From NCBI GenBank assembly GCA_016946835.1, contig JACVTC010000006.1, forward strand, positions 634,501 through 698,500: a stretch of DNA of 64,000 bases. Reading direction: 5' to 3'. A program made the translations under genes and the position numbers. The notes beneath the pieces were generated by a model. That model had not been told where the DNA came from. It made no database searches and worked only from the letters and a program-made list of their open reading frames with translations. Below, piece after piece: positions 20,824 to 32,264 of the stretch (its first letter is position 1; every line of letters starts with the position of its first letter). This stretch comes from Neocallimastix lanati (nom. inval.). Taxonomy: Eukaryota; Neocallimastigomycota; Neocallimastigomycetes; Neocallimastigales; Neocallimastigaceae.

Positions 20824-22207
20824 TACCTAGTATATCATCTATTTTAAATGATTTATATTTTTTTAATGAATGTTTTACAATATTATATTCGTCTTTATAA
20901 ATTTTTTTATGTTTGTTATTATTTTTCCTAACATATATGATATTATTTTTATTAACCTGTTTATGGCTATCATTATTGTCATTATTCACACTTTGTTTTC
21001 TAATGCTTTGTTTTTGTATATTATTACCATTTTTATTATTACTATTACTATTTAAACCGTTTGAAGTTCTTGAAGGTTCTTTTAATTTATTTAGTAAGGA
21101 TTCTGTGGATTCTTGTTTATTTTTATATTTATTATTAATAGTTATTTTATTAATAACATTTTTATTATTACTCATACTGTTACTATTATTATAACTATCT
21201 GCATTACTTATCTTTTGTATATTTCTAATGTTATTATTATTTACAATGTCATTCACATGTTTATTATTGAAAACATTACAATTTTGTTTATTTTGTTTTA
21301 AATTCGAATTTCCAATCGCAAATTCACGTAAAAATCTATCTCGTAAAATATGTTTTCTACCGACATTATTTTCATTGATATTAATTCCTGTTATATCCTG
21401 TGAAATATAATTTTCACTATCTTGTTCATTTTTATTTTTTATTTGATTATTTGAATTTGAATTATTTTTAATTACTATATTTATTGGTTTATTTACATTT
21501 ATATTAGAATTATTGTCATTGTTTAAATTATGATTTAAACCATTCCCCATGTAATTGTTATTTATATTATCATTATTTACATTAGAACTATTACCGTTAT
21601 TTAAGTAATCATAATTGTTACTTACTTCATTAGAGTAATCAGAACTTTTATTTATAATTAAATTTAAATTATTTTTTCTTAAATTTATTTTGTTTATCCC
21701 TATGTTATTTACTTCTTTATTTATTGATTCAAAATAATTCAAATTTTTACTTACGTCTGAATTTAAATTACCTTTAATATCTACTCCTGTATTTATTCCT
21801 GAATTTGTTTTTAGATTTTTATCTAAATTTACTTGATTATTTCGAATTAATTTATTTGAAGTATTATTATTATTATAATTAATTTCAATTAAATTGTCAA
21901 TATTAAATCTTTCTTTATTTCCATTATGAAAATTCTTATTATTTACTTCTTGGAAATAAATGGAATTAATATTTTTCCGATTAAAATTATTTAAATTATG
22001 ATTTATAACATTTGAATTAGTTTTGTTATTATTATCTAAATTTAATGATTGATCATTAAATTTATAATTTAAATTATTTAATTGGTTGTTTAAATTAGGA
22101 ATTGAAAAATTTTTATTATTATTATCTTCAAAATTATTGTCATGTTGTGGAGGTCCAATAATATTATTTTGATTTTGTAAAATTAAATTATTTTGATTTT
22201 GATCCAT
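20812..22207 (-). pseudogene. Cop-3 Asn-rich linker up to RT start
   Basis: An open frame of 465 codons, dominated by Asn, Leu, Ile and Ser, ending KSFKIDDILGTNDY. That end corresponds to the start of the RT domain in other copia elements (compare Cop-7 LKPFSINNIL near 53170-53200), so this is the integrase-RT linker. It is unusually long. No catalytic residues are present. The end at 20812 is the junction with Gyp-3. Confidence 0.72.
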
Positions 22208-22263
22208 ATTAATAAAATTATTATTATTTGGACTATATATATTATTATAGTTATGTTCATTGA

Positions 22264-22908
22264 TTAAATTATTAATTTCGTTAATTTTGGAATTGATGTT
22301 TTTAACATATTACAACATCTATTCCAATCATTCTGAAAACCAAGTAAATTTGTTAATTGGGCAATATCGGATGGGATAGCATTATATAAATAATTGAATT
22401 TTCTTTCATCGTTCAACTTTTCCCCAAGTTTCTTTAATTTGTCGAAGGTAATTTCCATGTTGACTATGAAAATTCCTATGTCTGTGGATTTATTGTAAGT
22501 CGTGTTCTCCAGCTTTTCGTTTAATTGCAACTTCATTTCTTCATTACCTTTGCTAAAACTTTTCTTTAGCAATTTCCATATGTCGTATGCGGAACTATTC
22601 TTGAAATCTATACTTAATTTAATTTCGTTTTCTAAATTCATACTAATATATCTTTTTGCTTTGCTGTCACCAACTATCATGTTCGTTGTGACTGATTTAT
22701 GGTAGTAAGTATCAGTTCCTCTAATTTTCATACCCTTTAAGGATTCATAGTTTTCAGCGTTGTTGGCAATTTTCTTCATATTATCTTCGTAGATATATTG
22801 ATCTAATTCATTAGCAGTTAATATTAGATCCATATCTGAAGCCCAAAGTGGATAGGTTTCTACGGTAAGTTTTTTATTGCTTAAAATATTGAACGCTTTA
22901 TCTTCCAT
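22264..22908 (-). CDS. Cop-3 capsid protein, complete open frame
   Basis: 214 codons from ATG at 22906-22908, 129 bp after the primer-binding site. The pattern is that of the copia capsid: LTVETYPLWASDMDLILTAN, SSAYDIWKLLKKSF, FIVNMEITFDKLKKL, then NDWNRCCNMLKTSIPKL at the end. It stops without a zinc knuckle; the next homologous protein sequence is the integrase-RT linker, so knuckle, protease and integrase are deleted. It is the only copia capsid in the window that stays open from start to end and could still be made as a Gag-only protein. Confidence 0.85.
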   Translation of the reverse strand: MEDKAFNILSNKKLTVETYPLWASDMDLILTANELDQYIYEDNMKKIANNAENYESLKGMKIRGTDTYYHKSVTTNMIVGDSKAKRYISMNLENEIKLSIDFKNSSAYDIWKLLKKSFSKGNEEMKLQLNEKLENTTYNKSTDIGIFIVNMEITFDKLKKLGEKLNDERKFNYLYNAIPSDIAQLTNLLGFQNDWNRCCNMLKTSIPKLTKLII

Positions 22909-23037
22909 TGTTTTAGAATTTGGGAAATTAAGATTTAATTAAATTTTGAGATTTCGAAATTTCAATTTACTTTTGTTTTTATTGGAATGTTATTTATCCT
23001 GATATTTATAAATTAGCTTTTATATACAGGAGCTAAT

Positions 23038-23052
23038 TGAGACTCTTAATCT
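23038..23052 (-). promoter_or_regulatory. Cop-3 primer-binding site, tRNA-Lys(CUU) anticodon-arm type
   Basis: Exact AGATTAAGAGTCTCA on the minus strand, immediately after the 5' LTR. Confidence 0.75.
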
Positions 23053-23322
23053 ATTAAATATTATGTTATTTTGTTTTAGTTTTAATGTGTGATCACTTTA
23101 TTTATTTATTATGATTTTATTATTATTTTAATAACTATTTTTTTATAGGATTAATTATTATATTACATATGTATATACATTAATAAATTTTAATTTAACT
23201 ATATTAGTTACAATTGTAATTACATGATGTACATCATTAGCACGCCACATAACATTTTACATTATGTTAAATATAAAATAATATATTTAATTTAATTGAA
23301 ATAATAAACTTTATTTTTAACA
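23053..23322 (-). repeat. Cop-3 5' LTR (270 bp)
   Basis: Paired with 14967-15240. It contains ATGATGTACATCAT at 23224-23237 and GTGATCAC near 23089. It is followed on the right by AAAAAT, as on the far side of the 3' LTR. Confidence 0.85.
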
Positions 23323-24385
23323 AAAAATGATCCCCTAAATAGCAAAAAAAGATTTTATTTGGTAAAGTACGAAATTTTTATTAATTAAATCGGTACCACC
23401 AAAAATTTTATATTTTTAATTTAAATAATGATTTATAATTAAATTATTAATAAATAATATTTCGGATATACAAAATTTTTATAAATCTAAATTTTTAAAT
23501 TTTTGATCAAAATTTTAATTTAAAGCCTAAATATTTTTTTTTAAAAAAATTTGTGGCTTGCTCACTTTATATAGTGGCGTAAAATTTCTCTCAAAAATTT
23601 TTCTAAAAAGTAAACAAAGAAAAGTAAACATAGAAAATAAACAACTTTTAATCTAATATTTTAAGTTCTAAAAATTAATTTTATAATTTTAATAAGCTAT
23701 ACTATTTTATTATTAAATTATTAGAGTTTGTTTTTAATTTATCTATTATTGATTAATCAGTTATAGAGAGTTACTATTGTAAAAAGGTCGGTTTAATGTA
23801 ACTCAAACAACGAATAATAAATGAAATAAAGACTTAGATAACTTAACACCTCTCTATTCGAGTTGTTAAAATAAACACTAAAATTAACTATAATTATTTA
23901 ATTTATACACTTAAGAATATAGCATAGCACTTTATAACTCTATTCGTTATTAGTTACTGGGCTTACACTAAGATATATTGATTTATTTTTAATAATTAAT
24001 TTTTATTTATTAATATTAATATTTATTATAAAGATTTACATTAATAATAGCGCTAATGCGTTACAGATACAAGTGCAATTATTTTTATACATGTAAATAA
24101 ATTTATGATTGATAAATAATTTAACATGTTTTACTAATCAACTAATAAAACTATATATTACTAAATAACTATTAATAAAATAAACAATAAAAATAATAAA
24201 ATTTAATGTACGAAAATTAAGAAAAGATTTTATTTGATTAGCTAGAATTGCTAACTGTTTATAGATACGTTACGTAACCAAAGAACTATCTTTGGATAGG
24301 CTTAATGTTACCATTTATCTGTTACACATATGTAAAAGGTCGGTTTTATATAACTAAAATAAAGAATAATAGATTAAATAAGGAC
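23323..24385. other. AT-rich non-coding stretch with a repeated 50-bp motif
   Basis: No coding sense on either strand. A motif beginning AAAAGGTCGGTTT and continuing ATAACTnAAA...AAGAATAATA occurs at about 23782-23830 and again at 24334-24380, 550 bp apart in the same orientation, possibly LTR remnants. GGTACCACC occurs at 23391 and again at 27538. Confidence 0.35.
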
Positions 24386-25072
24386 TGTTAAGATTTTGAT
24401 ATATTTTATGTTTTAAATTTAAATAAATTAATATGCTTTATTAAAAAATTTTACTAAGTCAATATGTTTATATAGATATATATTAATAATTATAAATATA
24501 TTTAAACGATTTAGTTTAATAAAAATTTATTTATAATAAACTATAATTATTAAAATTATTAATTATTTTTATTTATAATTTCTCTTTATTTAATAATTAA
24601 ATATCTATAAACTATTACGATTAAGGTAATTTTACAATAAACTTACAAAGAACATAAAAGATAGATTTTTACATCTTTCTTTTATACTTTGTAAGTTAAT
24701 AATATTTAATTATAAGATATTAATAATATAGTAATATAAATATTAATAAAAATATAAGGATAAATTTTGATAACTACTTAATAATTATACTATATATTTA
24801 TTTATATTATTTTATATATTTATTTATTATGTAATTTGTTAAAGTGTACTTATGTTAATGTTTTATGTAAATTAATTAATACGTTTATTTTATATTTTAA
24901 AAATTTATGTCAATAACCATTTTAATTATTTTGTGTAACTTGTATTTATGTAACAAATGTATTCATGTGATATACATTCTATATAAAACATCATGAATGT
25001 ACTATCCACTTCTCTCTTTGTTAACCATAATACTTTCGTATTATTATATTAAATAAATAAACAACATATATC

Positions 25073-25087
25073 AGATTAAGAGTTTCA
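25073..25087 (+). promoter_or_regulatory. Cop-4 primer-binding site, one mismatch
   Basis: AGATTAAGAGTTTCA, i.e. the shared site with one C-to-T change. The position, 44 bp before the gag ATG, fits the other elements. Confidence 0.65.
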
Positions 25088-25130
25088 TTCGATTCTATTC
25101 TAATATTAAAAGCTTTCTTTTAAAAACGAC

Positions 25131-26390
25131 ATGCCTCAAGAAACCACTTTAGCTAAAGACCAACGCCTCTGTGGAAAGTCAAACTTCAACGAATGGAAGT
25201 TTTTTATTTTAACCCCTGCCAAAACTCAAGGTATTGAAGAGTTTTTTGAAGATGATATTATCTGTCATCTAAATGATGAATTCTTTGTTTATGTTCCAAA
25301 TGATAATGACCCAACCAACAGAGTCATTACGGACATTATTAACAACTTAAACCTTCCAATTCCAGATCAAGAACCTCATCCCACTTGAGAAAACAATGAC
25401 GTACCATAGGATGTAAACAATAATGTTTGAGAGCCATTATTGGATAATAGAACAAAAAGATTAATTATCAAAGAAACTTTAAAAATAGATGCCGAATTGA
25501 TCTTATTGATTTTAAAAAATGTTGACGAAAAAATCCTTAAAAAGATAAGTCGTCTAACAAACAGTTATCGTATTATGGAAAATCTCAAGGGAAAATACGG
25601 TAACAACGCTGATATGGAGTACTGGCTTAAAAGACTCAGAAGTTTAAAGCCAAAGAACAAAAATGAAGTAACAAAAATGTTAGACCAAGCAAAAGAAATT
25701 TTCATAGAAATGGAAGAAATTGATTAAAGTATTACAAACAAGGAAAAATTAAAATATCTATTTAACATTCTTTCTAATGACTACAAAAATATTGTTCAAT
25801 TCGACTTGAACAGTAATCCAGATGAGTATTTAGAAACTCTCAAAAGAATTATCTCAACAAGGTCATATGTTAAAAACTGGGATGACACTAAAGAAAAAGA
25901 TGAAGATGATGACCCTATGGACCTTGATTACCTTAGCAAGAGGAAAAGAATTCCAAAATTAGACAAAAAACCTTCAAGTTTAATCAACAATAAGAAAAAT
26001 AATTATAAATATAAGACGGATAATAAAAGTTATTGCCACATATGTGATATGAACAGACATTCCACAAATGAATGTCATTTCAATCTTAAAAACAAAGAAA
26101 ATAATATTAAAAATAATCATAATAATAATAAAGTGAGGTAAAACCAACAACAAGAGAAGAAATCATTAAATTACTTAGTAAACTCAAGAAACAATAATAA
26201 TTATAGAAATAATAGTACTCTAAAATACGCCAAAAATGAAGATTACTCTGATAATGCCAGCAATTATGATGAAAACTTTACTTTTGAGGATGCCAGAGCA
26301 TTAATGTATCAGAGAAAGCAAAATAATAAAAATATAACCAAAAATATAAATTTATTGGAGGTTATTCCAAATAATAATAAAACTAGATAA
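25131..26390 (+). pseudogene. Cop-4 gag with in-frame nonsense codons
   Basis: One reading frame is kept from ATG 25131 to about 26390 but is broken by stops: TGA, TAG and TGA within 50 bp (25386-25432), TAA at 25725 and TAA at 26139. Domains: CGKSNFNEWKFFIL near the start, capsid helices including MEYWLKRLRSLKPKNK, and an intact zinc knuckle YCHICDMNRHSTNEC near 26033-26077. The capsid resembles that of Cop-5 (SYWLKKLNSIK). The first three stops are each one G-to-A change from TGG. There is no frameshift, so decay here is by substitution only. Confidence 0.8.
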
Positions 26391-26396
26391 GAGATT

Positions 26397-27527
26397 TGTT
26401 AAGATTAGAAAACACAATTTATATTTAACCTTATTTTTGAAAGAAGTATAAATAAGGCTCTTTAGTTCTCTTTGAGAAATCAAGAGTTATTATTTTAACG
26501 AATGTAATAAATATAACCGATATAATAAATATAATAAATACAATAAATAATAATAATAATAGTAAATACTGTAAAAGAAAATACTAAAATAGATTACAAT
26601 AACAAGATACAATAAATTTTATTTTATTAAAAAATTTTTTTTAAAATATATTTTATTAATATTTAATATTTATTAATAGTTATTTATTCAAAATAACAAT
26701 TACATCGAGAAAAAATATGAAAAGTATCTTCTATTTATACTTTTCCTAAATACATTGATAATATATTATTTTATTTAAATTACATATATTTTAATATAAA
26801 ACTATCCTAATGAATTTTATTAAATAATAAATTTATAAACTATAGCTAAATTTAGAAAAATATAATTATTAATTAAACTAAATACTAAATAATTAAAATT
26901 AAGTACATTTATTATCTATTTATTATTTTAATATTATAAGTAAAGTCTTTATTTATTTTCGATTTAAAAACAATGTTAAAGGAGTCATGATTAAATTTTG
27001 AAACTTAATTTTCACAAAATAAATTATTAATTTATTTTGTTTTAAACTTTAATTAATTCATTTAAATTATTTTACAACAATAATTTTCTCAGAATTAAAT
27101 TTTATAAAAATTATTACATTAAAAATTTATCTTGTGGCTTAAAGAATATAATTCAAAAATTTAGTTCATATGATTTATTTACTTTGCTTATTATTTTATA
27201 AATCAAAGAATAATTTACATTTTTGAATTACACAAGAAAAATTTTTAATTCAAAATGTGATTGGGATAATCACATCTTTACAAATACTTTTTATAATTTT
27301 AATATTAATAAAAATAAATTTTTACTAAAATAATTTTCTAAAAAAAAATCAACTCTCTTTTTTAAAATTTGGTGTTTTGTTTATTATATTTGCTATAATA
27401 CCCTAAAATTATTAGATCTGAATCATAGGTAAGTATAATTCTTTTCTAATCTTTAATATTATCGTATAGAGCTAATATTAATGATTAATAATTTAATTAT
27501 GTCTAATTTTATAATTAAATTATTACA
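26397..27527 (+). repeat. LTR-T1, split by solo LTR #9 (net about 413 bp)
   Basis: It starts TGTTAAGATTAGAAA and ends ATTATTACA, like LTR-T2 at 28427-28835 (409 bp). Both have AGTATAAATA followed about 20 bp later by a hairpin around TTCTCTTTGAGAA. After the end, AACTGATACGGTACCACC takes the place of a primer-binding site. It is diverged from T2 (roughly three quarters identical by eye), so the two are probably not a young pair. Confidence 0.68.
26570..27282 (-). repeat. Solo LTR-G #9 inside LTR-T1, TSD AATAC
   Basis: 713 bp, flanked by AATAC at 26565-26569 and 27283-27287. The minus strand starts TGTAAAGATGTGATTATCCC and ends in the family tail GTAATCTATTTTAGTATTTTCTTTTACA (shown as ATAGATTACAATAAC on plus near 26590). 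It is an older, more diverged member; the hairpin region has GTTATTttgaatAAATAAC-like remnants near 26675-26705. Confidence 0.82.
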
Positions 27528-28426
27528 AACTGATACGGTACCACCATAAATTCCATAATTTAGTTATAATTTTATATTTAGTTTACATTAATAATATGAG
27601 AGATTTTAGTATTATATTTTATTGAATAATTTTATATTTTAACTAGTTAATAAATATTTTATATTAATGTATAATAAATAATGTATTTTTATTGATGAAT
27701 GATAATGAATAAATAAAGTAAATAAACAAAATATTAAAGTGTGAATATTATTATTGTGTACTGTGCATAATATTCTATATAATATTAGAATATATTATTT
27801 TGTCAATTATTCCCTACTGTTTTCGTCCATATAAAATAAAATAAATATTAATATTGATGTTTTATAAATATCACTTATCATAACTGTGTAAGAAATTATA
27901 ATTATTTCCTTCAAATTAATTATTATTTCTTAGTTCATAATAAATTATCTAGTTAATATATATTACATTCAAAAAATTAATACTAGATAATTTATTTAAT
28001 TTATTATATATCAATTTAATATAATCATATCAATTTATTTAATAACTATTAGTATATCCATTTATTATAATAGTAATTTATTTATTTGTTCACTTAATTT
28101 TAACAAATAATTTAGTCATTTAAAATTAATTTTGTTTTAGTAGTTTTTGTAAAAGATTGATTTTATCTTTATGAATACGTTATATTATTTAATTATTAAC
28201 CAATAATAATTAAACAAACTATTTCTAATTATTTTTATTATTTTTTTTTTCAATTATTTTATTATATTTATTTATATTATGTTTAAAATTTAGATAATTG
28301 GTATTTTAAGGTTTTCCCGATTCTACGGATCGGTTTTATTTAAAATATTCAATGACCAATATATATAGATTATTTGTCAAAATCTTGTTTAGGTTTTTCT
28401 TCTAATCTTATCCTAAACAATTGATT
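27528..28426. other. Non-coding interval between two LTR-T copies
   Basis: About 900 bp of AT-rich sequence without coding sense. It ends with a hairpin TTGTTTAGG...CCTAAACAA (28385-28420) just before LTR-T2. It could be the internal part of a short non-autonomous (TRIM-like) element bounded by T1 and T2. Confidence 0.4.
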
Positions 28427-28835
28427 TGTTAAGATTAGAAACAAATTTATTAAAATTTAAATTTTACATAAAAGTATAAATATCGACTTGAGTTCTCTTT
28501 GAGAATTCAAGAGTTATTATTATAACAAAAGTGTAGTAATAACAATTCAAAATAATAAAATAAAATACTTTATAATCCTTTCTTTATTAAATTGTATTTA
28601 TTTTTTAAAAAATTATAAAATAAAGTATTTTTAATTATTAATAAAACATATTATAAATTTATAACAAAACAATTTTAATTTGAATAAACTTTGAGTGATT
28701 GCCTTTACTACTTTGTTGTAATAAACTCTTATAGATAAGTATATTTAAATTCTCAATTTAATAATATTATTTAATTATTAAATTGTAGTTAATTCTATTA
28801 TTTAAATTTATTAATTTTTTAATAGAATTATTACA
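28427..28835 (+). repeat. LTR-T2, probable Gyp-4 5' LTR (409 bp)
   Basis: TGTTAAGATTAGAAAC...AATAGAATTATTACA. TATA-like AGTATAAATA at about 28472; perfect 11-bp hairpin (one G-U pair) CTTGAGTTCTC/GAGAATTCAAG at 28487-28511. Three bases after its end is TGGTACAAGACC (28839-28850), the usual place of a primer-binding site starting with TGG. Confidence 0.65.
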
Positions 28836-28858
28836 AATTGGTACAAGACCTATATACA

Positions 28859-29629
28859 TGTAAAGATATTATTAATATCTTTAAATAATTTTAATTAAAT
28901 TTAATCATAAATTTAAGTAAAATTAAAATAAATTTATTTGAAATCACGTGTATAAAATTATTGAAAATATTTTTAACATAATTTCGATTTTGTCCCAATC
29001 ATACTAATAAATTAAAAATTTCTCTTGTGAAACTAGTATTTGAAAATCATTTCTTTTTATGTAATTTAATTTAAATAATAAGAGTTAAGGTTTTTCACAA
29101 GATAAATTAACAACATGAAACTATGCAATTAGTCATGTTGAAACTTACGGCATTTTATGCTAAATTTATATTAAATAATTATGACAACTTTTATATTATT
29201 TTTAAATAGAAAATATATAATAAATTTACTAATAATATTTAAATAATAAATAAATAATAAATGAACTCAATTAGAATTGATTATATTTATTTTAGTTATT
29301 AATTATAATTCTCTTTATTTAGTAATAGTTAATTATTTATTATTAGTTTAGGTTAGTATTGTTTTTAAATAAATAGCTAGATAATATAATTCAATAGGAA
29401 TTATATATTATAAATGTAATAAGATAAAAATATAAATAGTTATCAAATTTCATGTATTTTAATCGATGTAATTGTTATTAACGATTTCTTGTTAATAACA
29501 CTTTAAAATAAATAAAGATTTTAATATTTAAAAAATTAATAAAACTTGTTCTTTAAAACTATTATTTTGTGTTTTAGTGTTATTATTGAAGTGTTGATTT
29601 ATAATCTATTTTTTTACCAAAACTCTATA
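28859..29629 (+). repeat. Solo LTR-G #2 in the Gyp-4 leader, TSD ATACA
   Basis: 771 bp from TGTAAAGATATT to AACTCTATA, flanked by ATACA at 28854-28858 and 29630-29634. Almost identical to LTR #3 at 53225-53996; I noticed only a handful of differences. Hairpin GTTATTAAC/GTTAATAAC at about 29473-29499. Confidence 0.92.
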
Positions 29630-29639
29630 ATACATGAAA

Positions 29640-30988
29640 AAGTGAAGAATTTCTCTATAAAAATTGATGAAGAACTCAAAAATTCAACAGAAAATATTTA
29701 GAATTATACCATAAAGTAAAAAATTACCTAAAACCTTTTAAAACCAGGAAGGAAGTTTGTTATGCAGTCCTGTACGACGAGTGCGAAATAATAGAAGAAG
29801 CCATCAAGTCTGCTTCCAAAGTCCAAAAGCTTCTAAAATTCGAAAATGAAATGAACTTTGAAGAAGTAGCCCAAAGGAAATAGTTCACTTAGGTAACAAG
29901 AAGTTTAAGGTATTCTCACCCATTCACTCATTCCCAGAAGGCGGTAAAGTACTTCGGTATATGAAGGAGAAGAATACTTTATCTAACGAAGTCGAGAAGA
30001 AGAGAATATTAGTGATGGCAAGTTCTAAACTCTACTGATATCCTTGCAAAGAAGAGGGACATAGATTATTTCAGAGCCCCTATACCAACGAAGAACTAAT
30101 TCAAATTCTCACAAAAAGAACAAAGAAAGAAGATGAACATGTACAAAAAAACTGAAAAAGGAGAAAACGTTAGCTCTCGTTAATCAAACTATCGTTGAAG
30201 AAAAAGAAGAAGTAAGGCTAAATGAGGCTGAACGAAGCGATAGGATAGAGATGAACAATCAAGAAAACAGAGATAAACAGAAGATGATGTTTTATACAAA
30301 CAAATCAAAGGAAAAGAAAACCCTGAAGGACAACCCATTACCCATTACTAATACTCCGGTCACTCGACAATTTGAGAAAACTGCCATGGAAGTCGAGGTT
30401 AGTACAAGAAACAATACGAAAGCACTAACGGAATTACACCCCTCGATAATAGCTCAGCCGACAATTGAGAAATCTAAGAAGAAAAGGAAACAAGATAAGA
30501 CAAAGAAAATAAAAGAAAAAAAGGGAGAATCTAAAATTAACATAGAACGATAAGACTTCCTCAAAGGAAAGGCACATCAAATTACTAGGTGGTGGTTCTT
30601 CTAATGATGTCGGTGAAGACTTAAGGAACTTAAAAGCTAATATTTCAGTTGCCCAATTTTAGATATTAGCCCAAAAGTTAAGGCTGAGCTAAATAGGCAA
30701 CTGAAATTTAATAAAGAAAATCAGGTAAACTTGATGCACAAAGAAAAAATTACCATTTCCAAATGCAGAGTTTACGATGTTCCTTCAAAGGTCTACCTAG
30801 ATTATGGTTCTGGCATCAACCTCATATTGAAATCTTACTTGGAAAAGCTACCGATGAAACCAGAACCTATTGGGCTAGCTACCTTATCTATTGTGCAAGC
30901 ATTATCTGACATAGATGAAATTCCTGGTTTAGTTTATTGTCTTCCTCTTATCATTGGAAACATTACCTTTAATCCAATCTCTGATTAA
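29640..30988 (+). pseudogene. Gyp-4 gag remnants and altered protease
   Basis: 29640-30250 is eroded gag in several frames. 30251-30552 is a Lys/Glu-rich open stretch ending before the protease. 30731-30988 reads YDVPSKVYLDYGSGINLILK, which is the protease active-site region with D-Y-G instead of D-S/T-G. The Tyr (TAT) is one base from Ser (TCT), so the enzyme would be dead. It is preceded by ILDISPKVKAELNRQLK, the conserved element found before the protease in Gyp-6 and Gyp-8. Confidence 0.7.
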
Positions 30989-31177
30989 TTGAAAAGAATA
31001 ACATATTTTTTGATATCATTATTGCTATGATACAATTATCGAAAACTGTTTATTAATTCCGTTACTTTCGAATTATGTAAGATCAACTCTAGACTGGAAA
31101 TTCAAGAACTTAAGGAACTGTTCAAAGGTATTAATAATAAATATAATCTATGGGATATAGTTGAAAAATTAGACTAG

Positions 31178-32264
31178 ATGGACAGATCAGATGAAGCCGT
31201 TGACATTAAAGAAGAAGAAGTAGTAAATTTACTTATAACTGCCGAACCAGTCCTTTCTACTTCGATTAGTCCTCATTCTATTGTTGATAACTGTGATCAT
31301 GAAAACTTTGTCTATAATATTGGTGAGAAGGAATCTAAGAAACCCTCAGTAGGATATACGACAAAAGCATTGGTATCTGTGATAAGAAATTTCTTAAAAA
31401 GATAAGAAAGATACTAAGCTCTTACGACAATATCATTGACTTGGGTACAGATGATCTGTTAAAAAACAAGTTTGCTTCCCCATTCAATTCATCCAAAAGC
31501 AGGAAATCAACCAATAAAGCAACGTACTTACAGACTTTCAAAGGCTAAGGTTGATATTCTCAAAGAAGAGTTAATTAAGCTAATTAACGAGAAACTTATA
31601 GTTCCTTCTCACTCTCCATGGTCCTCGCCTGTTATCCTTATCCCCAAGGAAAATTGAAAATAGAGGCTTTGTATAAACTAATGGAAATTAAATGAAATGA
31701 CCACATACGACTCTTATGCGCTCCCTCTCATTGATGAGATTTTGTTTTCTATAGATGGAGATATAAAAGCTATTACTACTTTAGATCTTTTTTCTGGGTA
31801 TCTGATGATACCCATGAACGATGAAGATATCGAGAAGACCAGCTTCACAACAATGTTTGGAAACTATAATTCTGTTGTAATGCCCTTTGGTCTTACCAAC
31901 GCTCCTGCGATCTTCCAGCGGGAGATTAATCGCATCTTTTTTCCACTGATCGGTAAGTGCATGTTCGTCTACCTTGATGATCTAGTAGTTTTCTCTCCTA
32001 GTGAAGAACAAGATCTTAAGGACATTAAAGAAGTACTTCAAATTATAAAATCTAGCGGTTTGAAAATCAATATTGAAAAAATGCAACTTCTTTATGAAGA
32101 AAGTTGAAGTCTTAGGTCATTTGTTGATAGTAAATGGCATTAAACCCACTGAGGGTAAAATAGAGGCTATCAAATATTGGGAGAGATCGAAAGATGTGTC
32201 AAGTCCTAGATCATTCTTAGGGACGGTAGGATACTACCGTAAATTCATTTGTTGTAAGAACTGA
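31178..32264 (+). pseudogene. Gyp-4 spacer and reverse transcriptase
   Basis: The spacer frame 31178-31405 leads into RT: LPHSIHPKAGNQPIKQRTYR, SPWSSPVILIPKEN, a TGA and a TAG in the region that reads K-x-RLCINYWKLN, ITTLDLFSGYLMIPMN, MPFGLTNAPAIFQREI and catalytic box FVYLDDLVVF. A frameshift at about 32090 precedes VEVLGHLLIVNGIKPTEGKI and FLGTVGYYRKFI. This RT subgroup (YALPLIDEIL) is shared with Gyp-6, not with Gyp-1 or Gyp-3. Confidence 0.86.

Larger units (their letters stand above)
14967..23322 (-). mobile_element. Cop-3: Ty1/copia derivative with both LTRs, split by Gyp-3
   Basis: The 5' LTR is 23053-23322 and the 3' LTR 14967-15240; both share TGTTAAAAATAAAGTTTA at the start and GTGTGATCAC inside. 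Flanks are the same 6 bases, AAAAAT, on both sides (14961-14966 and 23323-23328), compatible with a target duplication in an A-rich site. Internal order on the minus strand: primer-binding site, capsid, Asn-rich linker, [Gyp-3 in opposite orientation], RNase H tail, polypurine tract. Protease and integrase are missing between capsid and linker, and RT is lost at the Gyp-3 side. Confidence 0.83.
24386..26396 (+). mobile_element. Cop-4: Ty1/copia remnant, gag only
   Basis: A candidate 5' LTR (24386-25072, starting TGTTAAGATTTTG) is followed at once by the primer-binding site and a gag with in-frame stops. Pol is absent: LTR-T1 starts directly after the gag tail at 26397. The LTR start is uncertain, since no second copy exists. 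Confidence 0.65.

Noticed and set aside
25131-26141. Nuclear genetic code with TGA or TAG read as Trp
   Set aside because: Suggested by Trp-like stops in Cop-4, but both TGA and TAG are affected, TAA stops occur in the same frame, and other frames use TGA as a normal terminator (for example Cop-1 at 1372).
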